A stretch of 35,871 nucleotides of DNA from Neocallimastix lanati (nom. inval.) (lineage: Eukaryota > Neocallimastigomycota > Neocallimastigomycetes > Neocallimastigales > Neocallimastigaceae): contig JACVTC010000373.1 in assembly GCA_016946835.1 (NCBI GenBank), positions 1 to 35,871 of the forward strand, given 5' to 3'. Position numbers and translations under genes: made by a program. Under the pieces are notes generated by a model. That model worked only from the letters and a program-made list of their open reading frames with translations, was not told where the DNA came from and ran no database searches. Positions 10,151-22,247 of the stretch are shown here, in pieces. Within the stretch, counting starts at the first letter, position 1; every line of letters starts with the position of its first letter.

Positions 10151-10316
10151 TAAACTTTTTACAAAGTAAAAAGCTTGCAATAAGAAAAAAAAAATTAAAA
10201 AAAAAAATAAATATTATCTATGCACCAAAAATAATTATTATCCCAAAAAAAAACCCACAATCAAAAATTTTATTTCGCTATTTAAAATTTTAATAATTAT
10301 ATAATTTTATTTTATT

Positions 10317-10354
<38 letters not shown>

Positions 10355-10974
10355 CCCATCACATAGATAAAAAACCAAAAAAAATGACCACCCCCTTAGC
10401 AAAAGCGGGTTTTATTTGTCAAAGTAGAAAAATTTTTCTATTTAAAAATCGATTGGTCCAAAAAAATTTAAATTTTTAATTTAATTATAGATTTATATTA
10501 AATTAATTATAAAATAAAATTTCGGATATGCCATTTTTTTAAAAACTTAATTTTTTAAATTTTTTAATCAAAATTTAATTTTAAAGCTGAAAAGAAAAAA
10601 CTTTTTTTTTTTTTTTTTAATTATTATATTAATATATAGATAAAAAATAATAATAGATAAATATAAAATATTAATGAACAATATTTAATTATAGTTTATT
10701 TTAGAGTACATTAGATGATTAATTTTTTTAAGGAATAAAAAAAAATAAAAATAAATAAAAATATTATTTATACTAAAAAATAAAATCAAATAGTATTTTA
10801 TTAAACACAATATAATTAATCTACATTTAGGATTATAAAAATATTTAAATCTTTAACTATAAAAATTATTAAATAATTAAAAAATAAAATAATATCTAAT
10901 GTACATAACCACGAATAAATTATATAAAAATAATTAATAAGAAATTAACAATTAAAATAATTTATAAATATATA
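10151..10974. other. Unique A+T-rich stretch
   Basis: No gene seen. It contains poly-T of about 36 (10319-10354), a slightly GC-richer patch (10385-10460, with ACCACCCCC and AGCGGG words) and a perfect 16-bp palindrome TAGAAAAATTTTTCTA at 10425-10440. The rest is plain A+T. Confidence 0.5.
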
Positions 10975-11260
10975 TATTTTTTTATTTTATTATTTTTTTA
11001 TTTAATTTTTTTTTGTAGCATTTATTTATTATTTATTATTTAATTATTTAATTATTTAATTATTATTTATTTATTTATTATTTAATTATTAATTATTTAT
11101 TATTTATTATTTATTATTTTTTATTACTTATTTATTACTTATTATTTAATTATTTATTATTTATTATTTTTATTTATTATTTATTTTTTTATTTATTATT
11201 TATTATTTATTTTTTTATTTATTATTTATTATTTATTTATATATAATTTTTATTTACTTA
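10975..11260. repeat. TTATTATTTA low-complexity tract
   Basis: An irregular mixture of TTATT, TTATTT and TTAATTA words, pyrimidine-biased on +. Similar text recurs inside the foldback element at 20657-20941. Confidence 0.7.
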
Positions 11261-11464
11261 TTTCTTTTTTTATTTTATAAAAAAAAAAGGAAAAGAATAA
11301 ATTATTATAAATAAAAAAAATAAATATATATATTTAAAATTAAGTAATACTAAATATTATTATTTTATTTTATAAAAAAAATAAAAATATATCTTTAAAA
11401 TTAAATAAAATATTAAATATATATTTGATTTAATTTATGATACATTTTGAAATACAACTTTCTC

Positions 11465-12170
11465 TTTAGAAATTTTTAGGTCAAAAAAATTTTTTGGGGT
11501 ATTGAAAAATTTAGGGTCAAAGAATTTTTTAGGTCAAAAAATTTTTTTGGTTTATTGAAAAATTTAGGGTCAAAGAATTTTTTAGGTCAAAAAATTTTTT
11601 TTGGTTATTGAAAAATTTAGGGTCAAAGAATTTTTTAGGTCAAAAAATTTTTAGGTCAAAAAATTTTTAGGTCAAAAAATTTTTAGGTCAAAAAATTTTT
11701 TTTGGTTATTGAAAAATTTAGGGTCAAAAAATTTTTTTGGTTTATTGAAAAATTTAGGGTTAAAGAATTTTTTAGGTCAAAAAATTTTTAGGTCAAAAAA
11801 TTTTTTAGGTCAAAAAATTTTTTTGGGTTATTGAAAAATTTAGGGTCAAAAAATTTTTTTGGGTTATTGAAAAATTTAGGGTCAAAGAATTTTTTAGGTC
11901 AAAAAATTTTTTTGGGTTATTGAAAAATTTAGGGTCAAAGAGAATTTAGAGTCAAAAAATTTTTAGGTCAAAAAATTTTTTTGGGTTATTGGAAAAATTA
12001 GGGTCAAAGAAATTTTTAGGTCAAAAAATTTTTTTGGGTTATTGAAAAATTTAGGGTCAAAGAAAATTTAAGGTCAAAGAAAATTTAAGGTCAAAGAAAT
12101 TTTTTTGGGTTATTGAAAAATTTAGGGTCAAAGAAGATTTAAGGTCAAAGAAATTTTTTGGGTTATTGAA
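11465..12170. repeat. AGGTCAAAAAATTT composite tandem array
   Basis: Two modules alternate: a 17-bp module (TTTTTAGGTCAAAAAAT, four in a row near 11635-11700) and a module of about 35 bp containing GGGTTATTGAAAAATTTAGGG. About a dozen of the longer modules are present. The right-hand ones change to AAGGTCAAAGAAATT. Stops occur in all frames. TTTAGGGTCAAAG looks telomere-like but never forms two telomeric repeats in a row. Confidence 0.75.
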
Positions 12171-12951
12171 ATTAGTGGATATATAAAATATAAGTAAAAT
12201 TAATAATAATAATCAATAAATATTTATATTTTGATAAAAAAAGTAATAAATGTAAATAAATAAAATAAAATGTTATTTATTATTTTATTATTTTTATTTC
12301 AAGAGGTACATAACTTTTAATATTATTACTATTTTTTATTATTCATAATTATTATTAATAAGATGAATATTTATTTAAATATTAATTATTAAATATTCAT
12401 TCTTTAATAAAATAAACATTTAAGAAATATTATTTAAAAGATATATTATTTATTGTACTACCATTTTTATTTCAAGAATTATTAAGCTTTAAATATTATA
12501 TATATTTATTTAGTATATTAATATTTATTACTAACAATATTTTTATAAAGGATTTTGAAGATTAATATTTAATTAATCATTTAGTATTCAAAACATAATA
12601 AAATAAACCTATAATGATAAAAAAGAAAATATAAAAGTACTTTTTTATAAAAAAAATAATGTCAAAACTTTATAATAACATAAAATATGTATTTTAATAA
12701 TTTTTATAAAAAAAAAATAAAATTAAATAATTTTTCTTAATTATTAATAATAATTTTTTAAATATAATATTTTTTTATATATATTTAAATATTAAATATT
12801 TTTTAAATCAAAAATAAAAAGAATAAATAATTAAAGGTCACTCACTTTACAAATAATTTCTTTTTTATAGTAATTAAATGATATATTTTTATAGTTCTAA
12901 TATAATTATTTTAAAAGAAACTAAATTATATATTTCATTTTTTTTATTTAT

Positions 12952-12990
<39 letters not shown>

Positions 12991-13216
12991 GATTTGAGAC
13001 TTAGATATTTTATTTAAAAATTAATAAAGATTCAAATTTTATTTAAATAATATAATAAAAAGGCATATAATAATATATTATTTGAAAATACAATATTACT
13101 TGTTTATGAAAAATTAAAATTTATTTTTTTTTTTTGTTTGTTTTTTTGTTTTTTTGTTTTGGTTTTTTTTTTTTTTTTTTATTTGTTTGTATGTGTGTGT
13201 GTTTCAAAAAATAGTG
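12171..13216. other. A+T-rich spacer with homopolymers
   Basis: No gene seen. It holds AT-rich text, poly-A of about 30 (12957-12987), and a T/G tract ending in GTATGTGTGTGTGTTTC (about 13120-13205) just before the satellite. Confidence 0.5.
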
Positions 13217-13610
13217 TTGAGATTTAATGGTTTACAATTATTGAAATAACTAACGAACAAATTAAAATTATATTATAAGATGCTTATCAATTAAATGTAT
13301 ATTTCATTAAATGTTGAACCCTTCACAACTAAATTTTCAAGATATTCAAATATTTGTTTAAACTTAGGGTTATTTTTATTAAATTATTAATAATACATAT
13401 AGATAGTTTTGAGATTTGAAGTTTTATAACTTTTTAAATTTTTAACGAATAAATGAAAATAATATATCACTAGATGCACAATAAATAGGGTTTTATTATA
13501 TTAAACGTTGAATTCATCGCAACTAAATTTTAAAATTATTCAAGTATTTTTTTAATTTTTTCAAAAATTTTATAATTAATTTTAATTATTAACCCTGAAA
13601 TAATATTGTA
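13217..13610. repeat. Two diverged edge monomers of the 195-bp satellite
   Basis: Two copies with a period of about 192 bp (TTGAGATTT at 13217 and about 13409; GTTGAA then CACAACTAAATTTT or CGCAACTAAATTTT in each). They resemble the main monomer (AATAACT..CGAA, ATATCA..AGATGC) but lack its A-run/T-run block. They look like old edge copies. Confidence 0.5.
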
Positions 13611-16600
13611 TATACGATGAAATAATTCATGAAATAGTAAACCTAGAATAAAATAAATTATATCATTAGAAAAGCTTTTTTTTTCGCTAATTTTAAATGA
13701 AAATAAATTGTTTGTAACTTCATTTTTAAAAAAAAAAATTTTTTTTTTTTTTTTTCAGTATAATTTTTATAATAAATTTTTATAATAAGCATGTATCAAG
13801 TTGGATATATAGGTTGAAATAACTCATGAAATAGTAAACCTAGAATAAAATATATTATATCATTAGAAATGTATTTGTTTGAGCTTACTTAAAATGAATA
13901 TAAATTATTTTTAACTTCATTTTTAAAAAAAAAATTTTTTTTTTTTTTTTCAGTAAAATTTTTATAATAAATTTTTATAATAATCATGAATCAAGTTGGA
14001 AATATAGGTTGAAATAACTCATGAAATAATAATCTTAAAATAAAAATAAATATATCATTAGAAAAGCATTTGTTTTCGCTTACTTAAAATGAAAATAAAT
14101 TATTTGTAACTTCATTTTTAAAAAAAAAATTTTTTTTTTTTTTTTCAGTAAAATTTTTATAATAAATTTTTATAATAATCATGAATCAAGTTGGAAATAT
14201 GGGTTGAAATAACTCATTAAGTAGAAAACCTAGAATAAAATAAATATATCATTAGAAATGCATTTGTTTGCGTTTACTTAAAATGAAAATAAATTATTTG
14301 TAACTTCATTTTTAAAAAAAAATTTTTTTTTTTTTTTTTAGTAAAATTTTTATAATAAATTTTTATAATAAGCATGGATCAAGTTGGAAATATGGGTTGA
14401 AATAACTCATGAAATAATAATCTTAAAATAAAAATAAATATATCATTAGAAAAGCTTTTGTTTGCACTTACTTAAAATGAAAATAAATTATTTATAACTT
14501 CATTTTTAAAAAAAAAATTTTTTTTTTTTTTTTCAGTAAAATTTTTATAATAAATTTTTATAATAAGCATGGATCAAGTTGGAAATATGGGTTGAAATAA
14601 CTCATGAAGTAGTAAACCTAGAATAAAATATATTATATCATTAGAAAAGCATTTGTTTTCGCTTACTTAAAATGTAAATAAATTATTTGTAACTTCATTT
14701 TTAAAAAAAAAAAATTTTTTTTATTTTTTAGTAAAATTTTTATAATAAATTTTTATAATAAGCATGAATCAAGTTGGAAATATTAGTTAAAATAACTCAT
14801 GAAGTAGTATACCTATAATAAAATAAATTATATCATTAGAAAAGCATTTGTTTTCGCTTACTTAAAATGAATATTAATTATTTGTAACTTCATTTTTAAA
14901 AAAAAAAAATTTATTTTATTTTTTACTAAAATTTTTACAATAAATTTTTATAATAAGCATGGATCAAGTTGGAAATATAGGTTGAAATAACTCATGAAGT
15001 AGTAAACCTAGAATAAAATAAATTATATCATTAGAAAAGCATTTGTTTTCTCTTACTTAAAATGAATATTAATTATTTGTAACTTCATTTTTAAAAAAAA
15101 AAAATTTTTTTTATTTTTTACTAAAATTTTTATAATAAATTTTTATAATAATCATGAATCAAGTTAGAAATATGGGTTGAAATAATTCATGAAATAGTAA
15201 AAGTAGAATAAAATATAATATATCATTAGAAATGCATTTGTTTTCTCTTACTTAAAATGAAAATAAATTGTTTGTAAAATCATTTTTAAAAAAAAAATTT
15301 TTTTTTTTATTTTTCAGTAAAATTTTTATAATAAATTTTTATAATAAGCATGGATCAAGTTGGAAATATGGGTTGAAATAACTCATGAAATAGTAAACTT
15401 AGAATAAAATAAATTATATCAATAGAAAAGCATTTGTTTTCTCTTACTTAAAATGAATATAAATTATTTGTAACTTCATTTTTAATAAAAAAAATTTTTT
15501 TTTTTTTTTCAGTAAAATTTTTATAATAAATTTTTATAATAAGGATGGATCAAGTTGGAAATATGGGTTGAAATAATTCATGAAATAGTAAACCTAGAAT
15601 AAAATATATTACATCATTAGAAATACATTTATTTGCTCTTACTTAAAATGAAAATAAATTATTTGTAACTTCATTTTTAAAAAAATTTTTTTTTTTTTTT
15701 TTTTTCAGTAAAATTTTTATAATAAATTTTTATAATAAGCATGGATCAAGTTGGAAATATGGGTTGAAATAACTCATGAAGTAGTAAACCTAGAATAAAA
15801 TATATTATATCATTAGAAAAGCTTTTTTTTCGCTAATTTTAAATGAAAATAAATTATTTGTAACTTCATTTTTAAAAAAAAATTTTTTTTTTTTTTTTCA
15901 GTATAATTTTTATAATAAATTTTTATAATAAGCATGGATCAAGTTGGATATATAGGTTGAAATAACTCATGAAATGGTAAACTTATAATAAAATATATTA
16001 TATCATTAGAAATGCATTTGTTTGCACTTACTTAAAATGAAAATAAATTATTTGTAACTTCATTTTTAAAAAAAAAATTTTTTTTTTATTTTTTAGTAAA
16101 ATTTTTATAATAAATTTTTATAATAATCATGAATCAAGTTGGAAATATGGGTTGAAATAACTCATGAAATAATAATCTTAAAATAAAAATAAATATATCA
16201 TTAGAAAAGCATTTGTTTTCGCTTACTTAAAATGAATATAAATTATTTGAAACTTCATTTTTAAAAAAAAAATTTTTTTTTTATTTTTTACTAAAATTTT
16301 TATAATAAATTTTTATAATAATCATGAATCAAGTTAGAAATATGGGTTGAAATAACTCATGAAGTAGTAAACCTAGAATAAAATATATTATATCATTAGA
16401 AAAGCATTTGTTTTCGCTTACTTAAAATGAATATAAATTATTTGTAACTTCATTTTTAAAAAAAAAAAAAATTTTTTTTTTTTTTCAGTATAATTTTTAT
16501 AATAAATTTTTATAATAATCATGAATCAAGTTGGAAATATGGATTGAAATAACTCATGAAATAATAATCTTAAAATAAAAATAAATATATCATTAGAAAA

Positions 16601-18300
16601 GCATTTGTTTTCGCTTACTTAAAATGAATATAAATTATTTGTAACTTCATTTTTAAAAAAAAAATTTTTTTTTTATTTTTTACTAAAATTTTTATAATAA
16701 ATTTTTATAATAATCATGAATCAAGTTAGAAATATGGGTTGAAATAACTCATGAAGTAGTAAACCTAGAATAAAATAAATTATATCATTAGAAAAGCATT
16801 TGTTTTCGCTTACTTAAAATGAATATAAATTATTTGTAACTTCATTTTTAAAAAAAAAAAAATTTTTTTTTTTTTTCAGTATAATTTTTATAATAAATTT
16901 TTATAATAATCATGAATCAAGTTGGAAATATGGGTTGAAATAACTCATGAAATAATAATCTTAAAATAAAAATAAATATATCATTAGAAAAGCATTTGTT
17001 TTCGCTTACTTAAAATGAATATAAATTATTTGTAACTTCATTTTTAAAAAAAAAAATTTTTTTTTTATTTTTTACTAAAATTTTTATAATAAATTTTTAT
17101 AATAATCATGAAACAAGTTGGAAATATGGGTTGAAATAACTCATGAAGTAGTAAACCTAGAATAAAATAAATTATATCATTAGAAAAGCATTTGTTTTCG
17201 CTTACTTAAAATGAATATAAATTATTTGTAACTTCATTTTTAAAAAAAAAAATTTTTTTTTTATTTTTTACTAAAATTTTTATAATAAATTTTTATAATA
17301 ATCATGAAACAAGTTGGAAATATGGGTTGAAATAACTCATGAAGTAGTAAACCTAGAATAAAATAAATTATATCATTAGAAAAGCATTTGTTTTCTCTTA
17401 CTTAAAATGTAAATAAATTATATGTAACTTCATTTTTAAAAAAAAAATTTTTTTTTTTTTTTCAGTAAAATTTTTATAATAAATTTTTATAATAAAGATG
17501 GATCAAGTTGGAAATATGGGTTGAAATAACTCATGAAATAGTACTCTTAGAATAAAATATATTATATCATTAGAAAAGCACATATTTGCGCTTACTTAAA
17601 ATGAAAATATATTATTTGTAACTTCATTTTTAAAAAAAATTTTTTTTTTTTTTTTTCAGTAAAATTTTTATAATAAATTTTTATAATAATCATGAATCAA
17701 GTTGGAAATATGGGTTGAAATAACTCATGAAGTAGTAAACCTATAATAAAATATATTATATCATTAGAAAAGCATTTGTTTTCGCTTACTTAAAATGAAT
17801 ATAAATTATTTGTAACTTCATTTTTAAAAAAAAAATTTTTTTTTTATTTTTTACTAAAATTTTTATAATAAATTTTTATAATAATCATGAATCAAGTTAG
17901 AAATATGGGTTGAAATAATTCATGAAATAGTAAAAGTAGAATAAAATATAATATATCATTAGAAATGCATTTGTTTTCTCTTACTTAAAATGAAAATAAA
18001 TTGTTTGTAAAATCATTTTTAAAAAAAAAATTTTTTTTTTTATTTTTCAGTAAAATTTTTATAATAATTTTTTTTAATAAGCATGGATCAAGTTGGATAT
18101 ATAGGTTGAAATAATTCATGAAGTTCTAAGCTTAGAATAAAATAAATTATATCATAAGAAAAGCATTTGTTTTCGCTAATTTTAAATGAATATAAATTAT
18201 TTGTAACTTCATTTTTAAAAATAGATATTTTTTTTTTAATAAAATTTTTATAATAAGCATGAATCAAGTTGGATATATAGGTTAAAATAATTCATGAAAA
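13611..18300. repeat. 195-bp satellite, about 24 units
   Basis: Head-to-tail monomers; AA(C/T)TCATGAA landmarks lie 193-197 bp apart from 13624 to 18112, with a last 177-bp step to 18289. Each monomer contains TCAAGTTGGAAATAT, CATTAGAAAAGCATTTG, TTGTAACTTCATTTT, and a run of about 8-14 A directly followed by up to 17 T (some interrupted by A). Variant monomers alternate as dimers at 16159-17138. There is no reading frame. Monomer length and A/T blocks recall nucleosome-phased satellites of centromeres or subtelomeres; which applies is unknown. Confidence 0.9.
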
Positions 18301-18589
18301 AATAAGTATATAATAAAAATGAAAATATCATTAAATATTTAATATTAGAAATATTTAATTTATAAAAATTTAAACTCTTAATTATTAATATTTAAAGCTG
18401 ATAATTAAAAAAAAATACCTATTCATATGTAATAAAATATTATTTATAATTAGATATATAAAAAAAATATAAATTTAAATATTAAATAAATTTAATTTAA
18501 AATATTAATGAATAAATATTAATTATATAAATAATTAAATATTTTAATAAAAAAAAATATTTTTATTTTATAGAATAAAATAAAGCATA
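18301..18589. other. A+T-rich spacer between satellites
   Basis: No gene or clear repeat; only A+T text with TTTAATATT words joining the 195-bp and 274-bp arrays. Confidence 0.5.
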
Positions 18590-20385
18590 TTTAAGCCATA
18601 TATGTCAAAAAAAATAGCGAAAAAACTTTTTTCTTTCAAATGCAAAAATATTTGAATATTTTATTCATAATAAGCAAAAGTATTTTCAGATTAATTTTTT
18701 TTTATAATTATTATTTAAAATAAAAAGTTTATATAAGTGGATGTATATTATGTTTATAAATAAATCAACTATACATATTAATGAATAAATAATTATAAAA
18801 TAAATAAATAAATAATTTCATAAACAAATTCTTTTATTTTTGGTAAATAAAAAAAATTTGCTCAAACCGTATATGTCAAAAAAAAATAGCGAAAAAACTT
18901 TTTTCTTTAAAATGCAAAAATATTTGAATATTTTATTCCCAATAAGCAAAAGTATTTTCAGATTAATTTTTTTTTATATAATTATTATTTAAAATAAAAA
19001 GTTTATATAAGTGGATGTATATTATGTTTATAAATAAATCAACTATACATATTAATGAATAAATAATTATAAAATAAATAAATAAATAATTTAATAAACA
19101 AATTCTTTTATTTTTGGTAAATAAAAAAAATTTGCTCAAACCGTATATGTCAAAAAAAAAATAGCGAAAAAACTTTTTTCTTTAAAATGCAAAAATATTT
19201 GAATATTTTATTCATAATAAGCAAAAGTATTTTCAGATTAATTTTTTTTATATAATTATTATTTAAAATAAAAAGTTTATATAAGTGGATGTATATTATG
19301 TTTATAAATAAATCAACTATACATATTAATGAATAAATAATTATAAAATAAATAAATAAATAATTTAATAAACAAATTCTTTTATTTTTGGTAAATAAAA
19401 AAAATTTGCTCAAACCGTATATGTCAAAAAAAAAATAGCGAAAAAACTTTTTTCTTTAAAATGCAAAAATATTTGAATATTTTATTCATAATAAGCAAAA
19501 GTATTTTCAGATTAATTTTTTATATATAATTATTATTTAAAATAAAAAGTTTATATAAGTGGATGTATATTATGTTTATAAATAAATCAACTATACATAT
19601 TAATGAATAAATAATTATAAAATAAATAAATAAATAATTTAATAAACAAATTCTTTTATTTTTGGTAAATAAAAAAAATTTGCTCAAACCGTATATGTCA
19701 AAAAAAAATAGCTAAAAAACTTTTTTCTCTAAAATGCAAAAATATTTGAATATTTTATTCATAATAAGCAAAAGTATTTTCAGATTAATTTTTTTTTATA
19801 TAATTATTATTTAAAATAAAAAGTTTATATAAGTGGATGTATATTATGTTTATAAATAAATCAACTATACATATTAATGAATAAATAATTATAAAATAAA
19901 TAAATAAATAATTTCATAAACAAATTCTTTTATTTTTGGTAAATAAAAAAAATTTGCTCAAACCGTATATGTCAAAAAAAAATAGCTAAAAAACTTTTTT
20001 CTCTAAAATGCAAAAATATTTTAATATTTTATTCCTAATAAGCAAAAGTATTTTTGGATTAATTTTTTTTATATAATTATTATTTAAAATAAAAAGTTTA
20101 TATAAGTGGATGTATATTATGTTTATAAATAAATCAACTATACATATTAATGAATAAATAATTATAAAATAAATAAATAAATAATTTCATAAACAAATTC
20201 TTTTATTTTTGGTAAATAAAAAAAATTTGCTCAAACCGTATATGTCAAAAAAAAATAGCTAAAAAACTTTTTTCTCTAAAATGCAAAAATATTTTAATAT
20301 TTTATTCCTAATAAGCAAAAGTATTTTTGGATTAATTTTTTTTATATAATTATTATTTAAAATAAAAAGTTTATATAAGTGAATG
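18590..20385. repeat. 274-bp satellite, seven units
   Basis: Units start (TATGTCAAAAAA landmark) at 18601, 18872, 19146, 19420, 19694, 19968 and 20241, so periods are 271-274 bp; the last is incomplete. Each has CTCAAACCGTATATGTC, TAGCGAAAAAACTTTTTTCT, AAGCAAAAGTATTTT and AAGTGGATGTATATTATG. The first unit begins with TTTAAGCCATATATGTC instead. An 87-codon - strand frame at 19150-19413 is a by-product of one unit; 274 is not a multiple of three and the other units do not keep it. Confidence 0.9.
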
Positions 20386-20600
20386 TAAAAATATAAATAA
20401 ATAAATTTATTTATTAACATTAATGAATGTAAATTAATAATATAAATAAATATTTTAATATAAATATTAATGAATATATTAATATATTAAATAAATATTT
20501 TGACATATCTATTAATGAACATGTATTAATAATATAAATAAATAATTCAATATAGTTATTAATGAATATTTATTAATAAAATAAATAAAATAGGATTATG
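20386..20600. repeat. 47-bp family satellite, block 1
   Basis: Diverged units of ATTAATGAATAT and AATAAATATTTT text. The right part (about 20495-20640) is duplicated at about 21455-21600, including the motif CATTTCGGATAACGTGGCTT. Confidence 0.6.
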
Positions 20601-20601
20601 A

Positions 20602-20640
20602 GTTGCATTTCGGATAACGTGGCTTTTTAAATTTAAATAA
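20602..20640. repeat. Solo TIR-like motif
   Basis: TTGCATTTCGGATAACGTGG followed by CTTTTTAAATTTAAATAA. It has the same layout as the ends of the foldback elements (GTGCATTTCGCAAT..GTGGCTTA) but no partner arm nearby. Confidence 0.45.
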
Positions 20641-20656
20641 ATTAAATCGGAGAGAT

Positions 20657-20941
20657 GTGCTTTTCACAAAATGTGGCTTAAAATATTTTTATTATTTATT
20701 ATTTATTTATTATATTATTATAATTATTTATTATATTTATTATTTGTTATTATATTTTATATTTATTATTTGCTGTTGTTTATTATTTATTATTATTTTT
20801 TATATTTATTATTTCCTATTATTTATTATTTGCTATTATTTATTATTTATTATTTATTATTTACTAGGGTTATTTATTGGTTAAAAAAATATATATTGTG
20901 GCAATTAATTAAAAATATTTAAGCCACATTGTGAAAAACAC
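20657..20941. mobile_element. Foldback/MITE-like element 1 (285 bp)
   Basis: The left end (20657-20694) begins GTGCTTTTCACAAAATGTGG and the right end (20908-20941) is nearly its reverse complement, ending in AAGCCACATTGTGAAAAACA plus C; arms are about 35 bp with a few indels. The centre is TTATTATT low complexity without coding capacity. A 75-83 codon frame crossing it is hydrophobic F/Y/I/L translation of T-rich repeats and was not accepted. A second right-end-like motif (GCGAAATGCAC, to 20955) and a left-end-like motif (20975-21000) follow. No clear target duplication. The family is unknown to me. Confidence 0.55.
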
Positions 20942-20974
20942 AATTGCGAAATGCACATTTGCACATTCATAAAA

Positions 20975-21000
20975 TTGCATTTTGAAAATGTGGCTTTTTA
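20975..21000. repeat. Solo TIR-like motif
   Basis: TTGCATTTTGAAAATGTGGC followed by TTTTTA, in left-end orientation, directly after foldback element 1. Confidence 0.45.
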
Positions 21001-21031
21001 AAGTTTTAAATAATTAATTAATAAATAAAAG

Positions 21032-21631
21032 TTAGGGTCAGAGATTTTTTAATTTTTATATTATTAAGTTATTAATAATATAAATATTATAATATATATT
21101 AATGAATATATTCTACTATTTTAAATAAATATTAATAAAATATTATATAAGTGTATGTATATAATGTATATAAATAAATTTAATTGTAAATATTAATGTA
21201 TATATATTAATTATGTAAATAAATATTTTAATAAAAATATTAATCAATATATATTTATATACTATAAATAAATATTATAATGTATATTAATGAATATTTA
21301 TTAATAATACAAATTAATATTATAATATATATAAATTAATATTTAATAACAATATAAATAAATATTTATATATATATAAATGAATATTTAATAACAATAT
21401 AAATAAATATTTTAATATATATATTAATGTATATATATTAATTTTTTAAATAAATATTTTTATATATCTATTAATGAACATGTTTTAATAACATAAATAA
21501 ATAATTCAATATATATATTAATGAATATTTATTAATAAAATAAATAAATAGGGTTATGAGTTCCATTTCGGATAACGTGGCTTGTTAAAATTTAAATAAA
21601 TAAAATAAAATTTAAAAATCTCTAACCCTAA
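21032..21631. repeat. Inverted-repeat bounded block around 47-bp satellite
   Basis: TTAGGGTCAGAGATTTTTT (21032-21050) is nearly the reverse complement of 21613-21631 (ending in CTCTAACCCTAA). Between them lie 47-bp family repeats (21060-21545) and a TTCCATTTCGGATAACGTGG motif (21560-21579). The whole can fold back. Confidence 0.5.
21060..21545. repeat. 47-bp family satellite, block 2
   Basis: Diverged units of AATAAATATT and ATTAATGAATATATATTAAT, same orientation as blocks 1 and 3. Confidence 0.6.
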
Positions 21632-21666
21632 TATTTATTTATTATTATTTAATTTTTATTTCTTTT

Positions 21667-21700
<34 letters not shown>

Positions 21701-22247
21701 TTTTATTTCTATTATTATTATTTATTTATTTTAAAAAATAGTTATATAAAAAAAAATATAAATCAATAAAAAATATTTTAAATAAAAAATATATATTTAT
21801 ATATAAAATTTAAAAAGGTTTATATATATATTTAAAATATAAAAAATTAATTATATTTAAATTTTAAAAATCCTTATAAATATCTTTAAAGTTATATTTA
21901 AAACTTAAAAAGGTTATATATCTTTTAATTATAAAAAAAAATATTCCTTAAATATTCTTCAGAAATATAAATAAAAGTTTTAAAATAAATTTTCTTTAAA
22001 TGTTTATTAATTATTTAAGGTTAATAAAACAATTGTGACAGAATTCAGATAATTCTTTTCGTTTGATAATTAACCTGTAATTTATTATAAATTGGTATTT
22101 TCATTACTTAATTTAATTAAATATTTAAACTATCATTTAATATTATCATTTCTTAGTTCTTCCAGTATCATCAAACATTGTTTACATCATAAGAAAGTTT
22201 ATTTACTTATTTTTTTTTTTTTTTGTTATTTATGATTTAATTGAGGA
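21632..22247. other. A+T-rich spacer with poly-T
   Basis: Poly-T of about 30 (21669-21698), then A+T text. 22020-22200 is a little less biased (GACAGAATTCAGATAATTC; TAGTTCTTCCAGTATCATC), but stops occur in every frame I followed, so I see no gene. Confidence 0.45.

Noticed and set aside
13366-13377. TTAGGGTTATTT as an interstitial telomeric site
   Set aside because: Only about one repeat, no TTTTAAA boundary, and it lies inside a diverged satellite monomer.
19150-19413. 87-codon - strand frame in the 274-bp satellite
   Set aside because: The repeat length is not a multiple of three and the frame is not kept in the other units.
20657-20922. Two + strand frames of 75 and 83 codons
   Set aside because: They are low-complexity L/Y/F/I translations of TTATTATT text inside a foldback element, open in two frames at once.
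21621-21631. CTAACCCTAA as a possible telomerase RNA template
   Set aside because: It has template length and sequence, but it is one arm of an inverted repeat with a relative at 21032, sits beside satellite and poly-T, and shows no pseudoknot-like context that I could make out.
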